This document shows, piece by piece, positions 14,479-22,454 of a stretch of 33,494 nucleotides of DNA (positions are counted from its first letter, which is position 1; every line of letters begins with the position of its first letter). Origin of the DNA: CAYLHX01 sp964383675 (GTDB lineage Bacteria > Patescibacteriota > Gracilibacteria > UBA1369 > LOWO2-01-FULL-3). Location: the NCBI GenBank assembly GCA_964383675.1, contig CAYLHX010000015.1, positions 1 through 33,494 of the forward strand. Direction: 5' to 3'. The translations under genes and the position numbers were made by a program. Below the pieces are notes generated by a model, which did no database searches, was not told where the DNA came from, and worked only from the letters and a program-made list of their open reading frames with translations.

Positions 14479-16626
14479 CATTTCTTCGCTGATCGCATAG
14501 TCAATCGGCATTAGACCATCACCGTCGCCGATACTGATTTTTGCTTTGGCATCTATCAACATCTCCGCTATTTTAAGATCATTGAAATATGAGGCAAAAT
14601 GTAATGGGGTCCAGCCGTTAACATCTTGTGCATTAACGTCGGCATTGTTAAAAAGCAACCAGGTTATACTGTCGGGCGAGTTGCCAATAACGGCGGCGTG
14701 CAGAGGAGTTTCCCCATAGGCATTCTTTGCTTCCACATTGGCCCCCATCTCAATCAGATATTTAACGGTACCCAAATTTTCATGATAATAGCCTTGAAAA
14801 TAGGCGGCCTCATGAAGTGGAGTTTTCCCCTCATTATCTTCGGTGTTCACATAAGCACCCGCATCCAGCAACATTTTAACCAAATCCTTGTCACCGGCTC
14901 CGGCCACTACGTGTAACGGCGTGCTACCTAATGAGTCTGCCAAAGTAACATCGGCGCCAGCATCTATAAGCAATTCAAAAGCTTCAGGTGCGCCGCTACT
15001 CGCCAACATCAAAGGGGTTTCACCATAATCATTTTGAGCATCCAGGTCAGCTCCTGCCTCAATCAAAACCTCCATGATTTCAGGCTGATAGATGGCTACA
15101 TGTAAAGGGGTCCAGCCATAATCATCCGCTAAGTTTGGATCAGCTCCCAGGTCGAGCAAGGCCTGCACCACCAATGGATCGGCGTCCAAATCAATCGACT
15201 CAATATAAGACAGTAGCATTGTCTCACCGCTATATCCTAACGCGTCCAAATCAAAGCCGGCCTCTACCAGCATGGCCAGATAAGCCTTATCAAAATCTTC
15301 TACGTCCAATAGGTCCCCCATTACATAAAAATCATAAGTATAGGTGTCTTCGTCTCCTTCTTGTTGATAAAACTTCGCCCCCGCTTCAATCAATAATTCC
15401 ACGATCTCTTTTGAAGATACCTCCACGGCATAGCTTAAAATATTAATACCAACGATTTGATTATCTCCGGAAACATCCGCACCTTTATTCAAAAGCAGCT
15501 CTACCATTTCAGGTGAATTGGCCAAAATGGCAAAGAAAATCGGCGTTACGCCGGACTCTTCCTCTAAAACCAAGCTCACATCAAACCCTTCGGCAATTCG
15601 ATTTTTCACTATTTCACTACAGCTACTGTAAATAGCGAAAATTGTTTCCGGTTCGTCGAAAATATGCAATTCAGCTACATCGCTGGTGAAATCGACATTC
15701 TCCTCATCCCAGAAAGGGTCGGTAAGCACATCATAGTCTTTTGTTTCAAGCTCCTCATTAAGCTGGTCAAAGATCTTTTTCAATTTTGTAAAATTCGATT
15801 CTTTACAATTTAACGCTTGAACATTCTGAAACTCTTCATGCACATTTGCGGCTACCTTCCATTCACCGTTTAAATCCATAATCATGGCTTGAAGTTCGGT
15901 GCTGAATTTTGTCTCGGTAGAAAATTGATAGTCATCATCGACATTTACATCTTCATCCGTAACTTGACCATCCTCGTCTTCTTCCACATTGATTGGGTCT
16001 TCTTCATCTTCCGGCGTGGTTATGGTTAATGTATTAAACAAAAGCTGACTGATATTTTCTCGTTTCATGTTATCGGCGGGAGAGAAAGTTTCCCCGGTCT
16101 CTTCCAAAAGCCCAAGTTCATAAGCCGCAACTATATATGGAGCATACCACTCATCGGCCGGCACGTCTTTGTAGGGACTTTCGCTAACTTCCGGCAAAGC
16201 GATGCCCTGTGAATTCACCAACATTTTAATAGCCTCCACTTTATTCACGGTACTGGCCGGTTTGAAGCTGCCGTCCGGATAGCCGTCCACCCAGTGAATC
16301 TCTTTGGCGAAGCAAACATAAGGGGCAAACCACTCATTTTTTACATCAGTAAAACAGTTATTGTACTCTTCCACGGATGGCTCACCCACTTTCGCTTCCA
16401 CCAAGATTTTCAAAAACTCGGCGCGATTTATCTCAGCCCAAGGTTTAAAAGTTCCATCTTCATAACCATCCACTACGCCTTCGTCAAAGAGGTAATTTAT
16501 CGCTTCAGAATACTCATGACTCGGCAACACGTCTTTAAAAGCCAAGCTATTTGCCGAAGCTACATTGACTGCTAAAAGCACGGCAACTAAAACGGCGCTC
16601 AGCGCGGAAGTTATTTTTGCTCTCAT
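14461..16626 (-). CDS. secreted SLH-domain protein with ankyrin repeats
   Basis: 721 residues. Residues 1-25 are a signal peptide (basic start, hydrophobic core, ending ASA). Three S-layer-homology domains follow (about 28-85, 91-145, 151-205), with motifs such as FKDV, GYEDGTFKPWAEINRAEFLKIL and GYPDGSFKPASTVNKVEAIKML. A very acidic linker spans 204-235. A non-repeat region (240-350) comes next. Ankyrin repeats fill 358 to the end, with clear units such as GWTPLHVAIYQPEIMEVLIEAGADLDAQND. SLH domains usually bind pyruvylated cell-wall polymer, so the protein should sit on the cell surface and display the ankyrin stack outside. This is unusual, because ankyrin proteins are mostly intracellular. 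It has a promoter at 16642-16671 and its own terminator. The ligand is unknown. Confidence 0.88.
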   Translation of the reverse strand: MRAKITSALSAVLVAVLLAVNVASANSLAFKDVLPSHEYSEAINYLFDEGVVDGYEDGTFKPWAEINRAEFLKILVEAKVGEPSVEEYNNCFTDVKNEWFAPYVCFAKEIHWVDGYPDGSFKPASTVNKVEAIKMLVNSQGIALPEVSESPYKDVPADEWYAPYIVAAYELGLLEETGETFSPADNMKRENISQLLFNTLTITTPEDEEDPINVEEDEDGQVTDEDVNVDDDYQFSTETKFSTELQAMIMDLNGEWKVAANVHEEFQNVQALNCKESNFTKLKKIFDQLNEELETKDYDVLTDPFWDEENVDFTSDVAELHIFDEPETIFAIYSSCSEIVKNRIAEGFDVSLVLEEESGVTPIFFAILANSPEMVELLLNKGADVSGDNQIVGINILSYAVEVSSKEIVELLIEAGAKFYQQEGDEDTYTYDFYVMGDLLDVEDFDKAYLAMLVEAGFDLDALGYSGETMLLSYIESIDLDADPLVVQALLDLGADPNLADDYGWTPLHVAIYQPEIMEVLIEAGADLDAQNDYGETPLMLASSGAPEAFELLIDAGADVTLADSLGSTPLHVVAGAGDKDLVKMLLDAGAYVNTEDNEGKTPLHEAAYFQGYYHENLGTVKYLIEMGANVEAKNAYGETPLHAAVIGNSPDSITWLLFNNADVNAQDVNGWTPLHFASYFNDLKIAEMLIDAKAKISIGDGDGLMPIDYAISEEMKALLN

Positions 16627-16641
16627 AATTTGAAATAGTTA

Positions 16642-16671
16642 ATGATACATAAAATAATACGGTTGAATCAA
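16642..16671 (-). promoter_or_regulatory. probable promoter of the SLH-ankyrin gene
   Basis: On the minus strand TTGATT (16666-16671), 18 bases, then TATCAT (16642-16647). The -35 is part of the short inverted repeat GTTGA-T-TCAAC. Confidence 0.5.
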
Positions 16672-16678
16672 CAAAATG

Positions 16679-17725
16679 TTACGTTTCCAACTCTTTATAG
16701 GACTCCAAGATAAGCTTTTCCGTTTCCTTCCAACCGATACAACTATCGGTCACCGAAACGCCATATTTTAGCTCGCCGAAACCACCGCCAATTTTCTGAC
16801 TGCCCTCAAAAAGATGACTTTCCAACATCAGTCCGATTATTGTGGTGGAGCCTTTTTTTACCTGCTGAATAACACTTTTCCAAACTTTAGCCTGATTTTT
16901 GTAGTCCTTCCCGCTGTTGGCGTGACTACAATCGATCATGATACGCGGCTCTATTCCGGCCTCCTCGCAGACATAACCGGCCCTCTTAACATCGGCCGCC
17001 GAATAATTCGGACTATCTTTACCTCCACGCAAAATTACATGGCAATAAGGATTTCCCTTGGTACTCACCACCGAAACTTTGCCATTCTCGTCCATTCCCA
17101 GAAAATGATGTTTTGTTCTGGCGGAAATAATTGCGTTTACGGCAATATCCACCTCCCCGCTAGTACCATTCTTAAAGCCCACCGGCATCGATAAGCCGCT
17201 TGCCAGCTCCCTATGAGTTTGCGATTCAGCTGTTCTGGCTCCGATTGCGCTCCAGCAGATCAAATCTGCATAGTACTGGATCACAATAGGGCCCAAAACC
17301 TCAGTAGCCGTTGGCAACCCCATACTATTGATTTCCGCCAAGAGCTTGCGCGCCTGAATAATGCCTTCCTGTAAACTATAGGATACGTCCAAATAAGGGT
17401 CATAGATAAAACCCTTCCAGCCGACAGTGGTGCGCGGCTTTTCGAAATAAGCCCTCATCACCAGCACAAATTTATCACCCACCTTCTTCTGCAACTTTAC
17501 AAGTTTTCCGGCATATTCCAAGGCGGCATCTTTATCATGAATCGAGCAAGGGCCCACAATCACGATCTGTCTTTTATCTTCGCCATCAATAATCTTTTGC
17601 AGATCCTGTCTCGCATAAAAAACCGTCTCACGAGCCTTTTTACCAACCGGAACCTTCTTTCGAATCTCTTCCGGTGAGGGGATTTGCTCAAAAGAGCTAA
17701 CACGAATGTTATTAATGTCTAACAT
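16679..17725 (-). CDS. aroG: 3-deoxy-7-phosphoheptulonate synthase (DAHP synthase, class I AroF/G/H type)
   Basis: 348 residues, the length of the AroF/AroG/AroH group. Signatures include IVGPCSIHDKDAALEYA, MRAYFEKPRTTVGWKGFIYDP, LPTATEVLGPIVIQYYADLICWSAIGARTAESQ, MIDCSHANSGKD and the C-terminal GVSVTDSCIGW. It condenses phosphoenolpyruvate and erythrose-4-phosphate, the entry to aromatic amino acids. No other aro gene is in the window. It follows a DoxX gene by 25 bases and has no promoter of its own that I can see, so it is probably transcribed from the promoter at 18187-18215. The N-terminal about 45 residues form the usual regulatory extension, so feedback control is possible. Confidence 0.95.
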   Translation of the reverse strand: MLDINNIRVSSFEQIPSPEEIRKKVPVGKKARETVFYARQDLQKIIDGEDKRQIVIVGPCSIHDKDAALEYAGKLVKLQKKVGDKFVLVMRAYFEKPRTTVGWKGFIYDPYLDVSYSLQEGIIQARKLLAEINSMGLPTATEVLGPIVIQYYADLICWSAIGARTAESQTHRELASGLSMPVGFKNGTSGEVDIAVNAIISARTKHHFLGMDENGKVSVVSTKGNPYCHVILRGGKDSPNYSAADVKRAGYVCEEAGIEPRIMIDCSHANSGKDYKNQAKVWKSVIQQVKKGSTTIIGLMLESHLFEGSQKIGGGFGELKYGVSVTDSCIGWKETEKLILESYKELET

Positions 17726-17750
17726 GGTCCCACTCTACCGCGAAAATCAT

Positions 17751-18161
17751 TTATTTACCACACATACATTCTTTTTTGCTCAGAGACCAACGTCCGCTTC
17801 CCGCGGCAACCAGTCCGAAAGTTGAGCCCAAAAGTGCTACCGGTAAAGCCGCTTCCATAAAGGTTCCTTCCAGGTGAGCAGTGAGGATGGCCACAACCAT
17901 AGTTGTCGCCAATAGCAGGCCGGCCACTTTGGTAAAAATACCTAGTAGTACCGCCAAGCCGCCACCAACTTCAACTATTCCCACCAAGTAGGCAAAAAAA
18001 GTTCCGGCCGGAAAGCCCAGCTCGGTCATGAATCCGGCTGTCATCTCAATATTCATCAGCTTTTGCCAACCGGCATAAATAAAAATAGAGGCAATAGAAA
18101 GACGCAGCATAAAAAGGCCGAAATCTTTCATATTGTCAGAACTGCAAAGGCATTTTTTCAT
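17751..18161 (-). CDS. DoxX family membrane protein with CxC at both ends
   Basis: 136 residues from the ATG at 18161. A longer frame opens at 18221, but that would place the start upstream of the promoter at 18187-18215, so I reject it. FGLFMLRLSIASIFIYAGWQKL is the DoxX opening, and three further helices follow (FAYLVGIVEVGGGLAVLLGIF, GLLLATTMVVAIL, ALPVALLGSTFGLVAAG). The N-terminus has MKKCLC and the C-terminus ECMCGK. In a four-helix protein these two CxC pairs face the same side of the membrane and could bind a metal or form disulfides (inference). It is the first gene before aroG. Confidence 0.85.
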   Translation of the reverse strand: MKKCLCSSDNMKDFGLFMLRLSIASIFIYAGWQKLMNIEMTAGFMTELGFPAGTFFAYLVGIVEVGGGLAVLLGIFTKVAGLLLATTMVVAILTAHLEGTFMEAALPVALLGSTFGLVAAGSGRWSLSKKECMCGK

Positions 18162-18186
18162 AGTAAATGAGGTTAAATACCCCTTT

Positions 18187-18215
18187 ATTATCGTGAAACA
18201 ACGGTTGTATGTCAA
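18187..18215 (-). promoter_or_regulatory. promoter of the DoxX-aroG unit
   Basis: On the minus strand consensus TTGACA (18210-18215), 17 bases, then GATAAT (18187-18192). It fixes the DoxX start at 18161 and leaves a 5' UTR of about 20 bases. Confidence 0.8.
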
Positions 18216-18236
18216 AAACATTTGCTTAAATTAAAG

Positions 18237-18263
18237 AAAACCGTCGGCTGAACCGACGGTTTT
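18237..18263. terminator. perfect bidirectional intrinsic terminator
   Basis: AAAACCGTCGG (18237-18247), a 5-base loop, CCGACGGTTTT (18253-18263): an 11-bp perfect stem with A and T flanks. It ends the large SLH gene that stops at 18286. Confidence 0.92.
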
Positions 18264-18285
18264 CTTGTCTAACTAAATGATTATT

Positions 18286-20742
18286 CTAATCTCTGTAAAA
18301 AATATAGAAAGCAATATCTCCAACCGCAAAGATCTCCGCATCTTCTACAGGGTCACCGTAAGCACCGTATCCGTTTAGGAAGTTGTAGGCATCATCAAGT
18401 GAGTAGGCCAGCTTCCACCCCCAATCGTCATCCCCCTCCTCATCGGCGCGGTAGTACATATAGATTTCGTTCGCGGAATCTGCTCCCAGTGAACCAGCAG
18501 CGGGGTCATCATAAGCGCCAAATCCGTTTATGAAATCGTACATGTCATCAATATGGGTGGCTTTTTTCCAACCCCAGCTGGCATCTTCATCTGTGCCACT
18601 ATAGAAGATATAAATCAAGCCATCCATGTAGGCGATCTCCACCTCATCTTTTGGGTCTCCGTCATAGGCTCCCAATCTGTTTAGGAAGTTATAAGCATCA
18701 TCCTCATCGGTGGCTTTTTTCCAGCCCCAAGAGTTATCTCCTTCAAGATCTCCTCGGTAGAAAAGGTAAAAACCATCCTCGGTTGCGGCGATACTCTCTA
18801 CTGCATGAGGAGAGCTATAAGCACCGAAACCATTGATAAAGTTATAGGCATCCTCAGCGGTGGTGGCCAGTTTCCAGCCCCATGCCGCCGTCGTCACCTC
18901 GTCATCGTCATCGTCATCGTCCTCGTCCTCGTCCTCGTCCTCGTCATCATCATCGTCCTCGTCATCATCATCATCATCCACGGTCTGATATGGAATCGAC
19001 AGAGATGTCGCACAAGCGTATTGCTTGCTGTTGTTCAGGTATTCGTTTGTTTTGTAGAAATTAATCTGACAAAGCTGGTCACTGTCACCAAAGTTCTTAA
19101 AAGGAGGGGCTGTGAAAACCCAATTTTTGGCTCCTTCAGCATCGTCCTTGCTCATAAAGCCGACAAAATCAACAATTTCACCGAACTCCACCACTACATC
19201 AGCGATGGCATCTTTTCCGGTATTTATGGTTTGTTTATAGGTGGTCTCGTATTTACCATTAACCACAGATACATTGTAAACATTTACGTAAGCATAAGGC
19301 ACGTTCTTCGATAACGCGTAGCTGTTATGATCCGGATAATCATTCACGGCAACCTCAAAGGTTACTGTTTTATCGGGGTTAACAACTACCGGCGGCTCTG
19401 TTTCTCCGTGCCCGCTGGACTCACCGTCCCTGTAAAAAATATAGAAAGTCGAATCGTCTACGGCAAAGATTTCCGCCTCTTCAAGAGGGTCGCCATAGGC
19501 GCCCAAGCCGTTTAGGAAATTATAAGCATCATCAAGTGTATAGGCCACTTTCCAACCCCAGTCGTTTTCTCCTTCTTCATCAGCGCGATAGTACATATAA
19601 ATTTCATCTTCAGCATCAGCCCCAAGTGAACCGATTACCGGATCACCATAGGCGCCCAGGCCGTTTACGAAATTATACATGTCATCGATATGGGTGGACT
19701 TTTTCCAACCCCAGCTGGCATCATCATCGGTACCGCTGTAGAAAACGTAGATATCATCTCCCATATAGGCGATTTGAGCTTCATCTTTTGGGTCACCGGA
19801 GTAAGCCCCCAGTCTATTTAGAAAGTTGTAAGCATCATCCTCTGTATTTGCCAGTTTCCAACCCCAAGAATTTCCTCCTTCAAGATCACCCCTATAGAAA
19901 ATGTAAAATCCATTATCTGTTGCCGCTATACTTTGAACGGCATGAGAAGAGGTGTATGGCCCTGTTCCATTAATGAAATCATAGGCATCATCGGCGGTGG
20001 TGGCCAGTTTCCAGCCCCAGGAAGGAGCACTGCTATCATCGTCATCGTCGTCGCTGGGGGTACGGGTTATTACTTCGTCCTCGAATTCAATGCCGCCACT
20101 CTCCAGGTCGTCATAAGTTAATCTGTAAATAGAGGCATCACCGAGATATTCATCCAAAAGATAGTCCTCATACTTTATAATTCTGGTAATCATTTCCGCC
20201 ATCTGCCCTCGTGACAATCCGTCAACAAAGCCGGAAACATCAAAAGGAATAAAATTACGTTCGGACGCGGACTCTACCACACCTTTATACCAAGGATCAC
20301 TGTCCGTATACTCATATCCGAAGACCGCCATGGCCATTTTCAAACCTTCCACAAAATTAACCTGTTGATCCGGGCGGAAAAAATTTCCGTCATAACCAAC
20401 CACAAAACCCTCCGCTTTCGCGTAGCAGACATATTTTGTGTACCACTCATCGGTCGGTACATCGTTGAAACAGGAGGTATTGGCATAGGTTTCTATAGTG
20501 TTACTGTCCGCGGTAGCTTCCACCAATATTTTCAGTAACTCGGCGCGATTCAAAGTGACTTCCGGTTGATATGTTCCGTCAGAGTAGCCACTGACAATTC
20601 CCCTATCTGTAATGAACTCAATCGCCTCAGCATACTTGTAAGAATCTGAGACATCATTATAAGCAAAACTTGTCGCCGCGGTTACCAGCGAAAGTGCAGC
20701 AATGCTCGTGAAAGTGAAAAACCGACTTAACCATTTATTCAT
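18286..20742 (-). CDS. large secreted SLH protein with eight WGWK repeats
   Basis: 818 residues. A signal peptide (1-27) is followed by three SLH domains (about 28-80, 90-145, 146-195), e.g. GYSDGTYQPEVTLNRAELLKIL. After a short Asp run (231-236) come four repeats of about 50 residues at 242-292, 293-343, 344-394 and 395-440. Each begins WGWK and continues DDAYNFLNGLGAYGDP and then an aromatic FYIFYR/YMYYR strand with acidic residues. A unique domain with two cysteine-containing stretches lies at 455-588, then an extreme Asp/Glu tract at 589-615, then four more repeats at 621-671, 672-722, 723-773 and 774-818. SLH domains predict anchoring to the cell wall polymer. The repeat is not one I recognise. 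The acidic loops could bind calcium, but that is speculation. It is a single-gene unit with a perfect terminator. Confidence 0.88.
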   Translation of the reverse strand: MNKWLSRFFTFTSIAALSLVTAATSFAYNDVSDSYKYAEAIEFITDRGIVSGYSDGTYQPEVTLNRAELLKILVEATADSNTIETYANTSCFNDVPTDEWYTKYVCYAKAEGFVVGYDGNFFRPDQQVNFVEGLKMAMAVFGYEYTDSDPWYKGVVESASERNFIPFDVSGFVDGLSRGQMAEMITRIIKYEDYLLDEYLGDASIYRLTYDDLESGGIEFEDEVITRTPSDDDDDDSSAPSWGWKLATTADDAYDFINGTGPYTSSHAVQSIAATDNGFYIFYRGDLEGGNSWGWKLANTEDDAYNFLNRLGAYSGDPKDEAQIAYMGDDIYVFYSGTDDDASWGWKKSTHIDDMYNFVNGLGAYGDPVIGSLGADAEDEIYMYYRADEEGENDWGWKVAYTLDDAYNFLNGLGAYGDPLEEAEIFAVDDSTFYIFYRDGESSGHGETEPPVVVNPDKTVTFEVAVNDYPDHNSYALSKNVPYAYVNVYNVSVVNGKYETTYKQTINTGKDAIADVVVEFGEIVDFVGFMSKDDAEGAKNWVFTAPPFKNFGDSDQLCQINFYKTNEYLNNSKQYACATSLSIPYQTVDDDDDDEDDDDDEDEDEDEDDDDDDDEVTTAAWGWKLATTAEDAYNFINGFGAYSSPHAVESIAATEDGFYLFYRGDLEGDNSWGWKKATDEDDAYNFLNRLGAYDGDPKDEVEIAYMDGLIYIFYSGTDEDASWGWKKATHIDDMYDFINGFGAYDDPAAGSLGADSANEIYMYYRADEEGDDDWGWKLAYSLDDAYNFLNGYGAYGDPVEDAEIFAVGDIAFYIFYRD
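18289..18882 (-). repeat. WGWK repeat block B (four units)
   Basis: Encodes residues 621-818: four units of about 51 codons. Each unit is closer to the unit in the same position of block A (19423-20019) than to its neighbours. For example the second units share LGAYxGDPKDE and FYSGTD, and the third units share HIDDMYxF and SLGAD. This points to duplication of a whole four-unit block. Confidence 0.85.
18898..18978 (-). repeat. GAY/GAG low-complexity tract
   Basis: Twenty-seven codons (residues 589-615) that are all Asp or Glu, written as near-tandem GAC/GAT/GAG triplets. Such tracts expand or shrink by slippage. It separates the unique domain from repeat block B. Confidence 0.9.
19423..20019 (-). 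repeat. WGWK repeat block A (four units)
   Basis: Encodes residues 242-440, four units of 46-51 codons with WGWK at 242, 293, 344 and 395. It is the counterpart of block B at 18289-18882. Confidence 0.85.
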
Positions 20743-20840
20743 GTTAGACAGTTATAAAATAGATTTGGATGAAGATTCCATATATTAATACGAAATTAAT
20801 AGATGTTATGTTACACTATTTTTCAAAAATTGCAAGGACG

Positions 20841-20868
20841 TTGACTTTTGTTAATAAAATTTTATAAT
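20841..20868 (+). promoter_or_regulatory. promoter of the gene at 20909
   Basis: TTGACT (20841-20846), 16 bases, then a perfect TATAAT (20863-20868). A start of transcription near 20875 leaves about 34 bases of leader before the TTG start. The 166-base gap is shared with the divergent SLH gene, for which I see only weak candidates (TTGCAA, 16 bases, TAACAT on the minus strand). Confidence 0.75.
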
Positions 20869-20908
20869 AAGCAACTCGTTAAGTTTTTATAACAGATAAA
20901 AAAATCAT

Positions 20909-21850
20909 TTGGCTTTGAATATAGCAAGTTTGGAAGAGGGTATTGACCACAGTCGCCCCATAGGCAGATCACCTCACTTGATGATGATGCCGGAATATTA
21001 TTCGGAAGAAGAAGTTTTGGCTATTGCCGACACAATCTTAAAAGCCGGCAGTGACGCGGGACTTTCCTCGGTGCGGCAGCTTGTCGTGTCCGACGACCCG
21101 GCTTCCCAAAGGGGGGATAGGAGTGTCTCGGTCGATATTGATGGACGTCAGATAGTTCTAAATGAGAATGGTCAAATCGATGAAGCTCTTCTATCTGAAC
21201 TGGGCCAGAGCGTCTGGATGGTGAAATTTGCGGACGATGTTAGTCCAAGGACCCTGACTTCTCTACTATTTTTTATTCGCGAACGCATAGCCAATGGTAC
21301 GTTTTTGCTTATCCAGAAGCCGGGGGTTAAGGATGAGGGGCTAAAGAGGTCCAGCCTGGAAGCTCTGGTTGCCATGAAGATGCAAGTTCACGCCAGGATT
21401 ACCAGATTGCTACTTGAAAACACTTCCTCTGGCGATAATGCCGAATCGCCGGAAGGGCCCACTGCCTTGAACAGGGCTGAGATAAGAAGATTGAATAATT
21501 TTCTCATTCATGACGATCCCGCCTATCTTTTGGCATTTTGCAGGCGCCTTGTTGCTGAAGGATCTACGGATCTGGAAGAAACAGGGGCAATTATTTTGAG
21601 TGACTTCCTTAGGAGGTCCGTAGCGGAATCTCGTGCTGAAAATGTGCGACGGGCTTTAATGCACCTATCACAAGCAGGTTGCTCCTATGGGGTTATAGAA
21701 GGTGACACAAATGTTAGGGAAGGGTTTCAGGAGCTGGCCCAATTGGGACTAATTGTTGTGAAGGGGGAAGATTTTTCCTCAAACTCCAAAATCATTTCCG
21801 AGTTAAGCAAAAACCAAAAACTCAGCGAGCGATTTTTTACTTACTTTTAG
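20909..21850 (+). CDS. hypothetical protein of 313 residues
   Basis: Begins at TTG 20909 (MALNIASLEEG); an ATG at about residue 25 (MMMPEYYSEEEVL) is an alternative. The protein is soluble and mixed alpha/beta, with no signal peptide or membrane helix. Its N-terminal part (about 30-140) has a helix followed by strands (SVSVDIDGRQIVLNENGQID), and from about 190 it is helical (LNRAEIRRLNNFLIHDDPAYLLAFCRRLVAEG). I do not recognise any family. It has a strong promoter and stands alone between the SLH gene and the toxin-antitoxin pair, which is on the other strand. A small AT stem (AAATAG-AAC-CTATTT, 21872-21886) lies after its stop, too weak to call a terminator. Confidence 0.65.
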   Translation: MALNIASLEEGIDHSRPIGRSPHLMMMPEYYSEEEVLAIADTILKAGSDAGLSSVRQLVVSDDPASQRGDRSVSVDIDGRQIVLNENGQIDEALLSELGQSVWMVKFADDVSPRTLTSLLFFIRERIANGTFLLIQKPGVKDEGLKRSSLEALVAMKMQVHARITRLLLENTSSGDNAESPEGPTALNRAEIRRLNNFLIHDDPAYLLAFCRRLVAEGSTDLEETGAIILSDFLRRSVAESRAENVRRALMHLSQAGCSYGVIEGDTNVREGFQELAQLGLIVVKGEDFSSNSKIISELSKNQKLSERFFTYF

Positions 21851-21885
21851 GGAATGGCGGAGGGGTGCGGTAAATAGAACCTATT

Positions 21886-22137
21886 TTAGGAGTGATTATC
21901 AATTTCGAAAACCACCAAGTCACCTTCTTTATTAAAAACACACAATGCTCGAAATTGTTTATTTATACGAAAATACCAAATTCCGCTGCCTTTCGGACTC
22001 CTCTCTTTAAACTTTGCTTGTATTTGATGTCCGGCCAATAGATATTGTTTCGCTTTCCTGTATTGTTTCACTAGTCCACGTTTCTCCAAATACTTAAGAA
22101 CTCCCTTCTGCTCATAAATACCAACAATCTCCGGCAT
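21886..22137 (-). CDS. RelE/ParE-family toxin
   Basis: 83 residues. FKERSPKGSGIWYFRINKQFRALCVFNKEGDLVVFEIDNHS is the typical C-terminal half of the RelE/HigB-like fold, with basic and aromatic residues for ribosome-dependent mRNA cutting or a related activity. It starts 2 bases after the antitoxin stop codon, the usual antitoxin-then-toxin order. The RelE branch rather than ParE is inferred from the Arg/Lys/Tyr set; the target is unknown. Confidence 0.82.
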   Translation of the reverse strand: MPEIVGIYEQKGVLKYLEKRGLVKQYRKAKQYLLAGHQIQAKFKERSPKGSGIWYFRINKQFRALCVFNKEGDLVVFEIDNHS

Positions 22138-22139
22138 AA

Positions 22140-22397
22140 CTAAATATTGATTAAATCAGATTGCTTGGAATTTCTAGCCTTCTCTGCTTTTTTTTGCATG
22201 CCATCACTTACTTCGTCCCGACTCAGCTCAACCAACTTCGGCTTTAGAAAATTCTCTTCATATTCCTCAATATCGATCAAAACCGCCACAGGCTTATTAT
22301 TTACGAAGATATACTTCGGAGAGTTCTCCAGTCCCTCCACGCATTGTTTTGTTTTAGTTCGCAAGTCGGTCACAGAAATACATTGGTCTTTGATCAT
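22140..22397 (-). CDS. Phd/YefM-like antitoxin
   Basis: 85 residues. CISVTDLRTKTKQCVEGLENSPKYIFVNNKPVAVLIDIEEYEENF matches the Phd/YefM DNA-binding N-terminal domain, followed by a charged C-terminal tail that would wrap the toxin. Upstream is a promoter with a tandem repeat that could be its operator (22404-22454). Together with the downstream toxin gene it forms a type II module. It probably represses its own promoter. Confidence 0.82.
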   Translation of the reverse strand: MIKDQCISVTDLRTKTKQCVEGLENSPKYIFVNNKPVAVLIDIEEYEENFLKPKLVELSRDEVSDGMQKKAEKARNSKQSDLINI

Positions 22398-22403
22398 GTT
22401 GAA

Positions 22404-22454
22404 TTTATTACAAATTTATGTACAAATAATATGCCAAATTAAGCATCGAATCAA
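22404..22454 (-). promoter_or_regulatory. promoter and tandem operator of the toxin-antitoxin pair
   Basis: On the minus strand TTGATT (22449-22454), 17 bases, TATTAT (22426-22431). Just downstream, TTTGTACATAAA and TTTGTAATAAA (22404-22426) form a tandem direct repeat between the -10 and the antitoxin start, a fitting place for autoregulation. The -35 overlaps the end of the preceding aminotransferase gene. Confidence 0.6.

Noticed and set aside
18162..18221. Longer DoxX reading starting at 18221
   Set aside because: A consensus promoter (18187-18215) lies inside this stretch, so it would not be transcribed; DoxX similarity starts after 18161.
18898..18978. Tandem short repeats as a CRISPR or microsatellite array
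   Set aside because: They are in-frame Asp/Glu codons inside the SLH gene, without spacers.
18805..19314. Plus-strand open frames of 169 and 145 residues opposite the large SLH gene
   Set aside because: Composition (runs of Ile/Val or Arg/His) follows the antisense of Asp/Glu and WGWK codons; the minus-strand gene has signal peptide, SLH domains and terminator.
21872..21886. AAATAG-AAC-CTATTT as a terminator
   Set aside because: A short AT-only stem without a proper T run; too weak.
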